Origin: Paraperibacillus esterisolvens
GTDB taxonomy: Bacteria > Bacillota > Bacilli > Bacillales > DSM-1321
Length of the DNA stretch: 64,000 nucleotides
Reading direction: 5' to 3'
Assembly (NCBI RefSeq): GCF_046237625.1
Contig: NZ_CP143545.1
Location: 620,001-684,000, forward strand
Positions within the stretch are counted from its first letter, which is position 1. Each line of letters begins with the position of its first letter. Both the position numbers and the translations under genes were made by a program. Shown here in pieces: positions 16,014 to 24,551 of the stretch. Under the pieces are notes generated by a model. The model was not told the DNA's origin. It made no database searches and saw only the letters and a program-made list of their open reading frames with translations.

Positions 16014-16014
16014 A

Positions 16015-17028
16015 TTATCTCCCCCTGCTATCTATTTTTAATAAAATGCCCCGCTTCACTATCTGAAGCTCTTTTTCCCTCTGCAGATAGAGAGCCTGCG
16101 CCTCCTGCAGCTGAATTTCACGGAAGGATACCCTGTCCCCCGGCTTTGCCTGGGCAAGCAGGGGAAGGTCAACAGCAGCTGCCGTGCCGATCCTGGGATA
16201 ACCGCCAGTCGTTTGGCGGTCAGCAAGGAGAATGATTGGACATCCGTCAGATGGCACCTGAATCGTACCGAAGCTCACTGCGGTTGAAATCAATTCCCGT
16301 GCGGCATCAAGCGACAGTTTTTCACCCTTGAAGCGATAGCCCATCCGGTCTGAATCCGGTGTTACGGTGTAGGCTTCCGAAAAGAACCTGCTCTTTGACT
16401 CCTCTGAGAACAATTCGAATTCAGGCCCCTTGATGACCCTTATGACCGGATTGTCTGAATAGGAGGGGATTGCTGCCGCTGAAATCTGCCAATCCGCCTG
16501 TGTATAGAAGGGTGTTGTCTTTTTATTTGACAAAAAGGCAGCCATTTTATTCGAAACGGCCCCCGGCGGGTTCACTGCCATCTGGTCTCCCGTCTGCAAT
16601 GCCCTTCCTTCAAAACCGCCTATCCCTGCGCGTAAATAAGTGGACTTCGATCCCATCACCCCGGGAATACTTAAGCCTCCGGCGAGGGCCACATAACAGC
16701 GGCAGCCGAGCCTCGTTCCCCGGAAGCGGAGGGTGCCGCCTTTTCGTACCAGAATGGTCCTCCACAGTGGAATGGAAACACCGTCTACCGTGGGGGTAAG
16801 ATCACCGCCGCATACGGCAATGAGTGTATCCTCTTCAAACGTCAGGGCAGGACCTAGGAGTGTTATCTCAAGCACAGCCTCCCTCTCATCATTTCCTACA
16901 AGGAGGTTGGCTGCCCGGTGAGCAAAGGAATCCATCGTGCCGCTGGCTACAACTCCGTATTTTTGATAACCGGTTCTTCCTGAATCCTGGATGGAGGTCA
17001 GTAATCCCGGCTTATCGACTATAATCAT
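16015..17028 (-). CDS. pxpC: 5-oxoprolinase subunit C (KipA / biotin-dependent carboxyltransferase family)
   Basis: A 337-residue AHS2-domain protein. The start MIIVDKPGLLTSIQDSGRTGYQKYGVVASGTMD is the family hallmark, followed by LLVGNDEREAVLEITLLGP, GSKSTYLRAGIGGFEGRAL, and the C-terminal SDRMGYRFKGEKL and ILLADRQTTGGYPRIGTAAAVDLP. In B. subtilis the homologue KipA also opposes the KinA inhibitor KipI. It overlaps pxpB by four bases and abuts the truncated pxpA, so the operon order is pxpB-pxpC-pxpA-ycsG. With pxpA broken, oxoprolinase activity should be lost unless a second pxpA exists elsewhere; any KipIA-type regulatory role could persist. Confidence 0.92.
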   Translation of the reverse strand: MIIVDKPGLLTSIQDSGRTGYQKYGVVASGTMDSFAHRAANLLVGNDEREAVLEITLLGPALTFEEDTLIAVCGGDLTPTVDGVSIPLWRTILVRKGGTLRFRGTRLGCRCYVALAGGLSIPGVMGSKSTYLRAGIGGFEGRALQTGDQMAVNPPGAVSNKMAAFLSNKKTTPFYTQADWQISAAAIPSYSDNPVIRVIKGPEFELFSEESKSRFFSEAYTVTPDSDRMGYRFKGEKLSLDAARELISTAVSFGTIQVPSDGCPIILLADRQTTGGYPRIGTAAAVDLPLLAQAKPGDRVSFREIQLQEAQALYLQREKELQIVKRGILLKIDSRGR

Positions 17029-17735
17029 CCTGCACCTCCTGACAGCTCGGCATATTCTTTTTCTGGGACAGGCCTGAAGCGGACACGGTCACCGGCCCTG
17101 AGCAGGCTCGGACTTTCCTCATCCGGCTGGAACAGGGAAAGGGGCGTCCTGCCGATCAGCTGCCAGCCGCCCGGTGTTTCAATCGGATAAATACCCGTTT
17201 GATTCCCTGCAATGCCGACAGACCGTTCAGGAATTTTCAGTCTCGGCGTCTCTTTCCTTGGCGCTGCAATTCTTTCAGACATTCCCCCAAGATACGGAAA
17301 ACCTGGAGCAAATCCGATCATATGTACATCGTACTCCCCGCCGGCATGTATCAAAATCACTTCTTCAGGAGTCAATCCGTTGTACTCGGCAACAAAACCG
17401 AGATCCGGGCCAAACCTGCCTCCGTAACAGACAGGGATATCCACAATCCGCGGCTTAGGGATATCCAGCAATCCAGGGTCCCTAAGAAGCTTTTTGAGTT
17501 CAAAAGTTACTGCCTGGAAAGGGTACCGGCCGCCGGACAGTGAAGCAGCCCGTACAATATCATAAAAAACGGTAACCGTCGTAAATGCCGGCACATATTC
17601 AACCAGCCATCCGGATTCCTGTTCATCAAGCAGGGCAGAAACCACCCGTACCATATGCTGGACACCGGGGCTGATTTCCTTGCCCAGCTCAATGACAACC
17701 GCACCATCCCCTAAAGGATAAAGCTCAAATTCCAA
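17025..17735 (-). CDS. pxpB: 5-oxoprolinase subunit B (KipI, AHS1 domain)
   Basis: A protein of about 236 residues with the AHS1/KipI pattern: YPLGDGAVVIELG near the start, VDIPVCYGGRFGPDLGFVAEYNGLTPEEVI in the middle, then HMIGFAPGFPYLGGM and the C-terminal GSVGIAGNQTGIYPIETPGGWQLIGRTPLSLF-type segment. It is one of two ATP-dependent subunits of 5-oxoprolinase; in B. subtilis KipI inhibits the sporulation kinase KinA. A GTG at 17744 abuts the AGGGGGTG ribosome binding site, so TTG at 17735 is preferred. It is the first gene of the operon; its promoter is not clear in the AT-rich leader. Confidence 0.9.
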   Translation of the reverse strand: MEFELYPLGDGAVVIELGKEISPGVQHMVRVVSALLDEQESGWLVEYVPAFTTVTVFYDIVRAASLSGGRYPFQAVTFELKKLLRDPGLLDIPKPRIVDIPVCYGGRFGPDLGFVAEYNGLTPEEVILIHAGGEYDVHMIGFAPGFPYLGGMSERIAAPRKETPRLKIPERSVGIAGNQTGIYPIETPGGWQLIGRTPLSLFQPDEESPSLLRAGDRVRFRPVPEKEYAELSGGAG

Positions 17736-17954
17736 CCAGCACACCCCCTAAAACACTTTCCCATTAAATTTCCCCTCTATGACCAAACTATAACATTCCA
17801 AAAAGGACCACTATTTCGACAAAAAGTGACAAAAGATTCGCCCGTTATATAAGATGGGGGATTATATTCAAAAGGAAGTCAGGATGTCGGTCATCATTAG
17901 TTGGCGGAAGGCTGACGGAGGGGTGGGTTGAGGGCATTTTGGAATCGGGTTAGG

Positions 17955-18080
17955 AGTGGAAAGTCCTTCATCGGGGGTATGAAGACCTTTTTGGAGCGAG
18001 TTCGTGATTGAAAAGTCCTTCATCAGGTAAATGAAGATCATTTTGGAGCAGGTGCGGCAATGTAACGACCTTCACCATAC
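17955..18080. repeat. Short tandem CCTTCAT...ATGAAG repeat units
   Basis: Two units of about 45 bases, each AAGTCCTTCATC, a short spacer, ATGAAGA and then TTTTGGAGC (17960-17998 and 18013-18049), are followed by a decayed third (GACCTTCACCATAC). Related units occur at 44905-44975. It lies in the 405-base gap upstream of the HEAT-like gene, which holds nothing else recognised. Confidence 0.6.
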
Positions 18081-18149
18081 AGCTCTCCTTGACGCTTATT
18101 CGCAAAGTTTGACAGAATAAGAAGGAGTGTAAATAAAGGGGTGCTTCAG

Positions 18150-19166
18150 ATGGATTTTATTAATCGGCTCCGGCCATATATAGATACAGAAGACAGGGCT
18201 ATGCAGCTGTTTCTCCTCGAGGTGCTGCGGGATTATCCTTGTACGCCGGGTGAATGGGGCCTCAGGCTTGCGTACAATGAGCTTAGGGCGGGAAGGATCT
18301 CCGAGGCGGCATTTGACCTGGAAAATTTGCAGGTTAGCGGGGAATCGGCAGCGATCCTGGTCCGCGATATTAGGGAGAATGGGCTGAATGAGGCAAACGC
18401 AATTCTGATTCAACAGCTTCCGCCTGAACAGGCTCTTGCCTTGAGGGATGAATTATCCCCATATCTGTCAAGCGGGGAGTGGTGCTTTTATGAGCTGCTT
18501 CAAGATGGCGGCAGGGAAGAGGTGAGGGAGGCTTATTACAGCTGTCTGGAACAGCTGGTCCTTGACTTCGATTTTTCTCTTTACCAGAGGGCTAAGAAGC
18601 TGGCGGCTGTCATGGCGGAGAATGGCTGGCTAGGGGAACACGAGCTGCCAGCCATTCTGAACGTGAATCTGAACAGCGATTGGTTTAGCCTGGATGGCAT
18701 TTTAGCTGTATATATGGCAGGATTGCTTGGAAAAAGGGAATATGCAGGTCTTATTGCCGGGATGCTTGTCAGGGAAGGTGAAGATCTGCTGATGGAGGAG
18801 GCAGCTGACTGTCTTGTTTCTTTCCAGGATGAGAACACAATTAACGCTGTATTGCCCTATGCTGAACAAGGAAATGTATATGCACTCTCAGTGCTTGGAG
18901 AAATAAAATCTGCGGGCGCAGTCCGGGAGTTGAAGGCACTGTACCGGAGCGTTCTGCCTGAGGAAAGGGAGCTTGTCGTTGAGGCGCTCTGCAGGCAGCT
19001 CAATCCAGAAGCTGCAGAGGAAATAGAAAATGCAGCCGGCGGCGGATCAGAAGGCCTGATGGTTGACCTCGAAATGATGCTGTACGGCTTTTATACAGTT
19101 TTGGGAATAGAACACCCTATTCTTGAAAAGTGGAGAAGCGGGGTTCTTTTGAGAGGGATTCAATAA
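18150..19166 (+). CDS. HEAT-repeat-like helical protein
   Basis: A 338-residue soluble alpha-helical protein. From about residue 195 to 300 it shows repeating helix pairs such as LLMEEAADCLVSFQDENTINAVLPYAEQGNVYALSVLGEIKSAGAVRELKALYRS, the pattern of HEAT/PBS-lyase-type repeats. The N-terminal half (YIDTEDRAMQLFLLEVLRDYPCTPGEWGLRLAYNEL) is also helical. No catalytic motif or signal peptide is visible. Start: GTG at 18141 overlaps the AAAGGGG ribosome binding site, so ATG 18150 is used. It is monocistronic and shares a bidirectional terminator with the convergent DUF1232 gene. A scaffold or protein-binding role is only an inference. Confidence 0.7.
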   Translation: MDFINRLRPYIDTEDRAMQLFLLEVLRDYPCTPGEWGLRLAYNELRAGRISEAAFDLENLQVSGESAAILVRDIRENGLNEANAILIQQLPPEQALALRDELSPYLSSGEWCFYELLQDGGREEVREAYYSCLEQLVLDFDFSLYQRAKKLAAVMAENGWLGEHELPAILNVNLNSDWFSLDGILAVYMAGLLGKREYAGLIAGMLVREGEDLLMEEAADCLVSFQDENTINAVLPYAEQGNVYALSVLGEIKSAGAVRELKALYRSVLPEERELVVEALCRQLNPEAAEEIENAAGGGSEGLMVDLEMMLYGFYTVLGIEHPILEKWRSGVLLRGIQ

Positions 19167-19167
19167 G

Positions 19168-19198
19168 AAAAGGCGGCTTATTAAATAGCCGCCTCTTT
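19168..19198. terminator. Bidirectional terminator
   Basis: AGGCGGCT (19171-19178) pairs with AGCCGCCT (19187-19194) between convergent genes, with T-rich flanks on both strands. It overlaps the end of the minus-strand gene. Confidence 0.85.
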
Positions 19199-19597
19199 CT
19201 CTTCTATAGTCTGTTCTGATTTCCAGGTTTTGAATTTTTCAAGATCTTCCATAATGCTTTTAACAGCAAAGCCAATGACTGCGGCGTCGTCTATCATTCC
19301 GATTCCAAGCAGGAAGTCGGGGATGGAATCGGTCGGGATGACGAAGTAGAGGAATACAGCCAATATAGTCATGATGGATTTTGCCGGGATCGCTTTATAT
19401 TCGCCCTTGATCCAGGCTTGTGAGACCTGGAACATGAGCTGCAGGTTTTCCCAGACGTCTGACAGGTTTCCGCGCCGGTTTCTAGCGAGCAGCACCGCTT
19501 CCTTAAGCAGGCCGGCCGCTTTATCTTTATTGTTGAAATAGTCCTTGGACTTGGTTAGTAAGTTTTTGTGGCCGCCTTCAAATTTTTTGAATTTCAA
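19181..19597 (-). CDS. DUF1232 (YkvA-like) protein
   Basis: A 138-residue protein. The N-terminal half is basic and helical (KSKDYFNNKDKAAGLLKEAVLLARNRRG). The DUF1232 core follows at about residues 75-115: KSIMTILAVFLYFVIPTDSIPDFLLGIGMIDDAAVIGFAVKSI, with the conserved Pro-x-Asp-x-Ile-Pro-Asp-x-Leu segment. A charged tail closes the protein. The start is TTG at 19597, nine bases after GGGAGG. It is longer than the DUF1232 protein at 121-408 and not a recent duplicate of it. The function of the family is unknown. Confidence 0.8.
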   Translation of the reverse strand: MKFKKFEGGHKNLLTKSKDYFNNKDKAAGLLKEAVLLARNRRGNLSDVWENLQLMFQVSQAWIKGEYKAIPAKSIMTILAVFLYFVIPTDSIPDFLLGIGMIDDAAVIGFAVKSIMEDLEKFKTWKSEQTIEEKEAAI

Positions 19598-19746
19598 AGC
19601 AGATTGCCTCCCTTAGAATAAAATAGTTCCAAAAGCTGCATCCAAAAGTTTCTATCTAAATTGTACACACATGCGTGTGTTTGTGTCAATGTTTTTAGAT
19701 TATCTTTGAGATAAGTTGTCCGAAAAACACTTTTATTGCATCTTTA

Positions 19747-20853
19747 TTGATATTCTTTTTTAGAAAGGGTGCAGCGATCTATTTTCCCTATATCCGGTTC
19801 ATAACCGATGCCGGGTTTGTCTGGCACTTTAATATAGCCATTCTCTGCAATGACTTCCGGAGAAATAATGTCTTCCTCCCAGTAAAGGGCGGATCCTGCT
19901 GTGTCTCCTGGAAGGGTGAAGTTTGGCAGGGTGGTGACCGCAATATTGTGTGCCCGGCCGATACCTGCCTCAAGCATCCCTCCGCACCATACAGGAATTC
20001 CTTCTTTCATGCACAAATCATGAATTTTCCTTGCTTCGGTAAGGCCGCCGACTCTGCCGATCTTTATATTGACGATCCTGCAGCTCCCGAGTTTTATAGC
20101 CTTGCGGGCATCCTCGACGCTGTGTATGCTTTCATCAAGGCAGATTGGCGTCTTGAGAGCCGCCTGCAGTCCGGCATGGTCGATGATATCGTTATGGGCA
20201 AGCGGCTGTTCAATCATCATGAGATTGAATCGATCGAGCTCTGCAAGCCGTTCTGTATCCTCCAGGGTATAAGCGGAATTTGCATCCGCCATAAGCGGGA
20301 TGTCCGGATATATGTCCCGGACTTTTTGAATCAGCTCAATATCCCAGCCAGGCTTGATTTTGAGCTTGAAGCGTTTATATCCTTCATTAAGGCGCGCTTC
20401 AATCAAATTCAGGGTTTCTTCTATAGTACCCTGGATGCCAATGCTTACCCCTACCTCGATTCTCTCCTTGGTTCCTCCAAGTGCCCGGTAGAGAGGGAGG
20501 TTCTGCTCTTTAGCATAAGCATCCCAGACGGCGCCTTCAAGGGCAGACTTCGCCATGTAATTGCCCCGGATATGGGCGAAGTGTTTTTCTGAGACTTCAT
20601 CGGGGTGTTCAAGCCTTGTGCCGAGAATTAAGGGGATGAGATAATCCTCAAGCATATGCCAATTTGTTTTAACCGTTTCTTCATTATAAAGGGGATCCAG
20701 CATGGCGACAGACTCTGCCCATCCTGAAATCCCGGTATCAGTCACCGCTTCGACTGTGATAAAGTCTTTGTCATATTCAGTCCCAAAGCTTGTTGTGAAT
20801 GGATGGAGCAGATCGAGCTTCATGTGCCGCAGGATGACTTTATCGATCTTCAT
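19747..20853 (-). CDS. N-succinylamino acid racemase / o-succinylbenzoate synthase (enolase superfamily)
   Basis: A 369-residue muconate-lactonizing-subgroup enzyme. The catalytic pair is visible as the Lys-x-Lys of RFKLKIKPGWD (about residue 165) and the second Lys in NIKIGRVGG (about 265). Metal ligands lie in LMADANSAY (Asp), MMIEQPL (Glu) and ICLDESI (Asp). Enzymes of this type interconvert N-succinyl-D and -L amino acids; many also make o-succinylbenzoate for menaquinone. Here no men genes are near. Instead it follows an acetyltransferase-fold gene (14-base overlap) and an M20 deacylase, the exact gene set of the D- to L-amino acid conversion pathway described for Geobacillus kaustophilus. 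That role is therefore favoured over menaquinone synthesis. AAAGGAGG precedes the ATG. Confidence 0.88.
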
Positions 20854-21670
20854 GGCCTTTTCCTCCTTTATGCTTCAGCGCGTAGTGATGGACAGCCCCT
20901 GTTTTGCCGCTGTTTTTGACAAATCCTTCGATCTGCCAGCCTCTTGCAAATAGGTTCTGGAATATTTCACGGGTCTTCAGCCTCCACAGAAGCGCTGCAG
21001 CAGGATCTTTTTCCCTGATATGCTGAAAATTTGATGGGATCGGCACATAAATCGTTCCGTCGCTGGCCTCGGGAAGAGGCGTCTGCAAACCTGGAATTGG
21101 AATGCCTGCTGTATTCAGCTCCCATTCAAGCAGCGGCTCAAGGCGGTGGGGTGTATATATGGATTGATGTTCATTTTCACCGGTTATATGCCATTCGACC
21201 AGAAATCGGTCGGTCGGCAATCCGCCGTTCAGCAGGTCATTGAGATCGCCGTAGCAGTTTTCGATATATGTAGAACACATTCCTCCCAGCTTTCCGATGT
21301 TCAAGTATCCATTTACGCTTTCAAGCGGATCATAAGTCCACGTGATGAGGGAGTATCCCATCTTCAATGCTTCCTGCTTTTGCGCAAGCTTCAGCTTCTC
21401 CCCGATTCCCTTATTCCGCACGGCCGGGTCGGTTCCGAGCATATGGGAGCATAGATATACCTTCCGTCCGTCATATCCAGGGAAGCTGTATTGAAAACCC
21501 GAGAGCCTGCCTTCGGTATAAGCCCCAAGCATCAGGCCGCCATTTTTTACGGCCGTCAGGGTCTGGTGAACAGGGACGGAGTCTTCCTGGCCCCAGATCT
21601 TAGACTCAAGCCTTCTAACATCATCGAGCTCATCTATGGTTTTCAATACCCTGATTTCGCAGCTGTTCAT
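20840..21670 (-). CDS. GNAT N-acyltransferase of the NSAR operon (putative D-amino acid N-succinyltransferase)
   Basis: A 276-residue GNAT protein. The acetyl/succinyl-CoA loop is SHMLGTDPAVRNKGIGEKLKLAQKQEAL (about residues 80-107), preceded by beta-strand GLMLGAYTEGRLSGFQYSF. The C-terminal part (about 170-270) is an extension found in the family members that sit beside NSAR genes. The predicted reaction is transfer of a succinyl group to D-amino acids, producing the substrate of the racemase. The ATG at 21670 is preceded by AAGGAAGTG; the GTG nine bases upstream overlaps that site. It lies between the M20 gene (14 bases away) and the racemase gene (overlapping). Substrate is inferred from context. 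Confidence 0.8.
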   Translation of the reverse strand: MNSCEIRVLKTIDELDDVRRLESKIWGQEDSVPVHQTLTAVKNGGLMLGAYTEGRLSGFQYSFPGYDGRKVYLCSHMLGTDPAVRNKGIGEKLKLAQKQEALKMGYSLITWTYDPLESVNGYLNIGKLGGMCSTYIENCYGDLNDLLNGGLPTDRFLVEWHITGENEHQSIYTPHRLEPLLEWELNTAGIPIPGLQTPLPEASDGTIYVPIPSNFQHIREKDPAAALLWRLKTREIFQNLFARGWQIEGFVKNSGKTGAVHHYALKHKGGKGHEDR

Positions 21671-21684
21671 TTTGTTCACTTCCT

Positions 21685-22815
21685 TTACTGTTCTGACGCA
21701 AGAAGCACAGTCTGTGCAAGTATCCGGGCCCCATATACGAGGGCTTCCTGGTTAAACGTCATTTCCGGATGATGAAGGCCTGGGGTGAGACCGCAGCCGA
21801 GGCCCACCATAGTGGCTTTGATTCCCGGCTCTTTAAGAGTATAAAAGTGAAAATCCTCCCCCCCTGGCGACACACAGGTTTCTACCAGGTTATCCTTCCC
21901 TAATATACTTATTATAGCGGCCCTTGCAAGGGAAATGGCCTCTTCATTCTGTATCGCAGCCGGAACGAAGTCATCCATAGTCCAGGTAATCGCGGCACCC
22001 GTCTCGGTGGTGGTTTCCTCGGCGGCTTTCTTCAGCAGCTCTTTAACCTCTCCAAGAAGAGGAGTGGTTTTTGCCCGTGCATCCAAAGTGAAATCAGCCG
22101 TCTCCGGAATGATATTCGATGAAGCAGCACCCCCGTGCAGCTGCGTCATTTTGATGGACCAGGAGTCATTTGTATCAAGGCGTGCCTGTTTCAGCTTCTG
22201 AATGAGAACGGCCGCCGCCTCTATTGCGTTGATGCCATCCTCAGGCCGGGCTGCATGTGCCTGAACTCCTTTAATCGATCCTGTGATGGTGCCTGAGGAG
22301 CTGTGGACGATGACAGGCGACGCCTTTCCGAATGGAACCTCAAATTCTGGGCGGAGGTGGAGACCGAATAGATAGGCCGTATCCTGTAAGGCATGGTCTT
22401 TAATTAGCTGGAGGGCACCTTCTGCTTTTTCCTCAGCGGGCTGGAATATGAATCTGAGCGTCCTCTTCGGCTTTGTTCCAGAAGCAGCCAATGCAAGGGC
22501 GGCATGCAGCACCATGGTGCTGTGGGCATCATGGCCGCAGGAGTGGTTCGCTTTCATGACACCATCCACTTCCTGAAGCAGGGCATCCATATCGGCCCGC
22601 AGTGCGACGACCTCCTGTAACTCTCCCGGGATTTCTGCAATAAGGCCGTAATGCTTCTCGAACGTCTGCACAGACAGCCCGGCCTCTGTGAGCGCATGAA
22701 AAATATAATGGGAAGTTTCTTTCTCTTTCCAGCTCGGTTCCGCCAGTCGGTGAAGTTTTTGATAGGTTTTTAGAATATCTTCTTTATTCAGTGACAGGTA
22801 ATCAACAGCATTCAT
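21685..22815 (-). CDS. M20D amidohydrolase, putative N-succinyl-L-amino acid deacylase
   Basis: A 376-residue M20D metallohydrolase related to N-acyl-amino acid amidohydrolases. Di-metal motifs are ALRADMDALLQEV, NHSCGHDAHSTM, IFQPAEEKAEGA and, near the C-terminus, SPGGEDFHFY. The dimerisation-domain motif is GVQAHAARPEDGINAI. It is the first gene of an operon with a GNAT and NSAR; in the G. kaustophilus pathway the corresponding enzyme removes succinate from the L-isomer and makes the D-to-L conversion irreversible. A general aminoacylase is the alternative. A CodY-like box lies about 90 bases upstream. Confidence 0.85.
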   Translation of the reverse strand: MNAVDYLSLNKEDILKTYQKLHRLAEPSWKEKETSHYIFHALTEAGLSVQTFEKHYGLIAEIPGELQEVVALRADMDALLQEVDGVMKANHSCGHDAHSTMVLHAALALAASGTKPKRTLRFIFQPAEEKAEGALQLIKDHALQDTAYLFGLHLRPEFEVPFGKASPVIVHSSSGTITGSIKGVQAHAARPEDGINAIEAAAVLIQKLKQARLDTNDSWSIKMTQLHGGAASSNIIPETADFTLDARAKTTPLLGEVKELLKKAAEETTTETGAAITWTMDDFVPAAIQNEEAISLARAAIISILGKDNLVETCVSPGGEDFHFYTLKEPGIKATMVGLGCGLTPGLHHPEMTFNQEALVYGARILAQTVLLASEQ

Positions 22816-22901
22816 GTAATATACCCTCTCAATCCAAGTATGAATTTGGCCGTGCAGTCATTCTGCTGCCGCGGCGCTGTGCTCGACTTTAGATATAGCA
22901 T

Positions 22902-22916
22902 AGTTTTCGGAAAAAT
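22902..22916. promoter_or_regulatory. Possible CodY box upstream of the NSAR operon
   Basis: AGTTTTCGGAAAAAT matches the 15-base CodY consensus AATTTTCWGAAAATT at 12 positions. It lies about 90 bases before the M20 start. The match is modest and such AT-rich sites occur by chance. The rest of the 331-base gap (22816-23147) shows nothing clear apart from the terminator at 23104. Confidence 0.3.
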
Positions 22917-23103
22917 AGAACTATTTTGGGATACGGGGGATGCTCTCTTCATTTCTGCTTTTCCTGCATGGTCTGATATATGTGTCTAACTGGAAAAAGT
23001 TGTATAATGATTGAGGGGTATCCAATAGGGAACTTCTATTATCGTGTTATGCGTGGGTTTTTATATGGGGGAAAATGTATGGGAGCACAGGCTTTCATTC
23101 AAA

Positions 23104-23141
23104 ATGAAAAGCCCCGGGTATTGTACCTTGGCGCTTTTCAT
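23104..23141 (-). terminator. Terminator of the SDR gene
   Basis: ATGAAAAGC (23104-23112) pairs with GCTTTTCAT (23133-23141), with inner CC/GG pairs. On the minus strand the hairpin follows the SDR stop and ends CTTTTCATTTTG. Confidence 0.6.
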
Positions 23142-23147
23142 ATAGGT

Positions 23148-23864
23148 TCATGGATTAGTCGACCAAAGCCCGGCTGTCTTGACGAAGACACGCGAATTCA
23201 GCTTGAGCTGAGAGACCATGAATTCAGCCAAATCTTCAGGCTGCATAACTTTTTCCGGATTTCCGTCTGTAAGATTCGTTTCAATGGCAAGGTCAGTTGC
23301 AACTGTGCTTGGTGTCAGGGCGGATACCCGGATATTATGCTTCCGGACTTCGAGCATCAGGGATTCCGTCAGGCCTAGCACCGCAGCTTTTGAGGCGCTG
23401 TAGGCGCTGGTTACCGGGGACCCTTTTAGGCCCGCAGTCGAAGAAATATTGATGATATCACCGGATTTTGCCTCAATCATACCGGGAAGGACAGCGTGCG
23501 TCACATTATAGACTCCCATTAGGTTGACCTGAATGATCCCGCTCCACTCTTCCGGCGTCAGTTCCATAAAGCCGCCGAATTTTGCAGTGCCGGCATTGTT
23601 GATAAGGATATCTATCTGACCCAGGTCAGATTTAAGGTGTTCGACTGCATTTGTGACAGACTCCAAATTTGACACATCAGCCCTCGCTGCTGAAACCGTG
23701 ACATCGAATTTGTCCAGTTCCGCTGCCGCTTTTTCCAGATTTTCAATATTTAGGCCAATCAGACCGATATTGACGCCTTCTTCTGCAAGTGCAAGTGCGG
23801 CTGCGCGCCCGATGCCCCTGCTACCTCCTGTGATGATTGCATTTTTGCCTTTCAATGATGGCAT
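23148..23864 (-). CDS. Short-chain dehydrogenase, 3-ketoacyl-ACP reductase-like
   Basis: A 238-residue classical SDR. The cofactor loop is TGGSRGIGRAAALAL (about residues 12-26), NNAG occurs near residue 87, and the catalytic Ser/Tyr/Lys are in NISSTAGLKG and YSASKAAVLG (about 138-158). The Ala-Arg-Ala-Asp segment after the second strand suggests NADP(H). Proteins of this type in Bacillus are usually annotated as FabG-like, but the gene is not in a fatty-acid operon, so it is probably a paralogue with another carbonyl substrate. The C-terminal LKLNSRVFVKTAGLWSTNP is typical of this orthologue group. The ATG is at 23864 with AAGGGGTGACGAA upstream. Confidence 0.85.
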   Translation of the reverse strand: MPSLKGKNAIITGGSRGIGRAAALALAEEGVNIGLIGLNIENLEKAAAELDKFDVTVSAARADVSNLESVTNAVEHLKSDLGQIDILINNAGTAKFGGFMELTPEEWSGIIQVNLMGVYNVTHAVLPGMIEAKSGDIINISSTAGLKGSPVTSAYSASKAAVLGLTESLMLEVRKHNIRVSALTPSTVATDLAIETNLTDGNPEKVMQPEDLAEFMVSQLKLNSRVFVKTAGLWSTNP

Positions 23865-24137
23865 TTCGTCACCCCTTATTCTTGTTTAGCAGTAATTAAT
23901 ATACCCGCTCTGGGGTATGTGCACTCATGATTGTACACCAAGGGACCGCAATAAAACCAAATATAAGTTTTCTGCTGGAAGCCCATGCCTGGAAAGGTAC
24001 AGGAGAAAAGCAGGAACAAACCCAGGTAAGGAGGTGGAGCGGAGTAAGGTGCAGGCAGGAATGTCAGCAAGATAATTGAAGGTCAAACCCTGCTGTATGG
24101 AGCTCTATGATACATGCAGCTCCGCCCCTTTTCCACA

Positions 24138-24170
24138 AAAAAAGCCATTCGTTTTACGGAATGACTTTTG
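24138..24170 (-). terminator. Terminator of the small-protein gene
   Basis: AAAGCCATTCG (24141-24151) and CGGAATGACTTT (24157-24168) pair with one mismatch. On the minus strand it is followed by a run of seven T residues. Confidence 0.75.
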
Positions 24171-24176
24171 GCGATT

Positions 24177-24368
24177 TCAGCGGCTCAAAGAAAACAATTT
24201 TGAGAACGGGTTTCTGTTATCTGTTATTTTCAATTCATCTAAGACCAGTTTTTCCTGGTGGTCCTGGATCCATTTTTTTAGCTCTTGCTTCCCTTGACAT
24301 GAGGTGTGGTATGTTTCTCCGCCTTTCCCTGTTGCACTGATTACATACCTGCATGTTGAAGTCCCCAT
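24177..24368 (-). CDS. Small hypothetical protein (63 residues)
   Basis: Product GTSTCRYVISATGKGGETYHTSC... with two Cys residues 20 apart, then a basic/acidic helix (QELKKWIQDHQEKL) and a short C-terminal tail. AAAGGTGG stands a few bases before ATG 24368; the GTG at 24377 overlaps it. A terminator follows directly, so this is a self-contained transcription unit. I do not recognise the family. The N-terminal strand-rich, C-terminal helical layout is like other small Bacillus proteins of unknown role. Confidence 0.65.
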   Translation of the reverse strand: MGTSTCRYVISATGKGGETYHTSCQGKQELKKWIQDHQEKLVLDELKITDNRNPFSKLFSLSR

Positions 24369-24551
24369 AACGCCCACCTTTTTTAATGTTGTGATTTCAT
24401 AATGAACATTATAGCAAGGTTAAAATTATTTTCCATACTTTTTTTGTAAAAAAAACAGAATTATTTATAGCACTTTTTTACAATCTTCGACAAGAAAGAT
24501 AGTCGAAATGTTGCTATAATTTCAATAAAAATAAAAGGGAGGCAATTGTGG

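Noticed and set aside
22980..23378. 132-codon open frame upstream of and within the SDR gene
   Set aside because: It overlaps the SDR on the opposite strand and no ribosome binding site is present.
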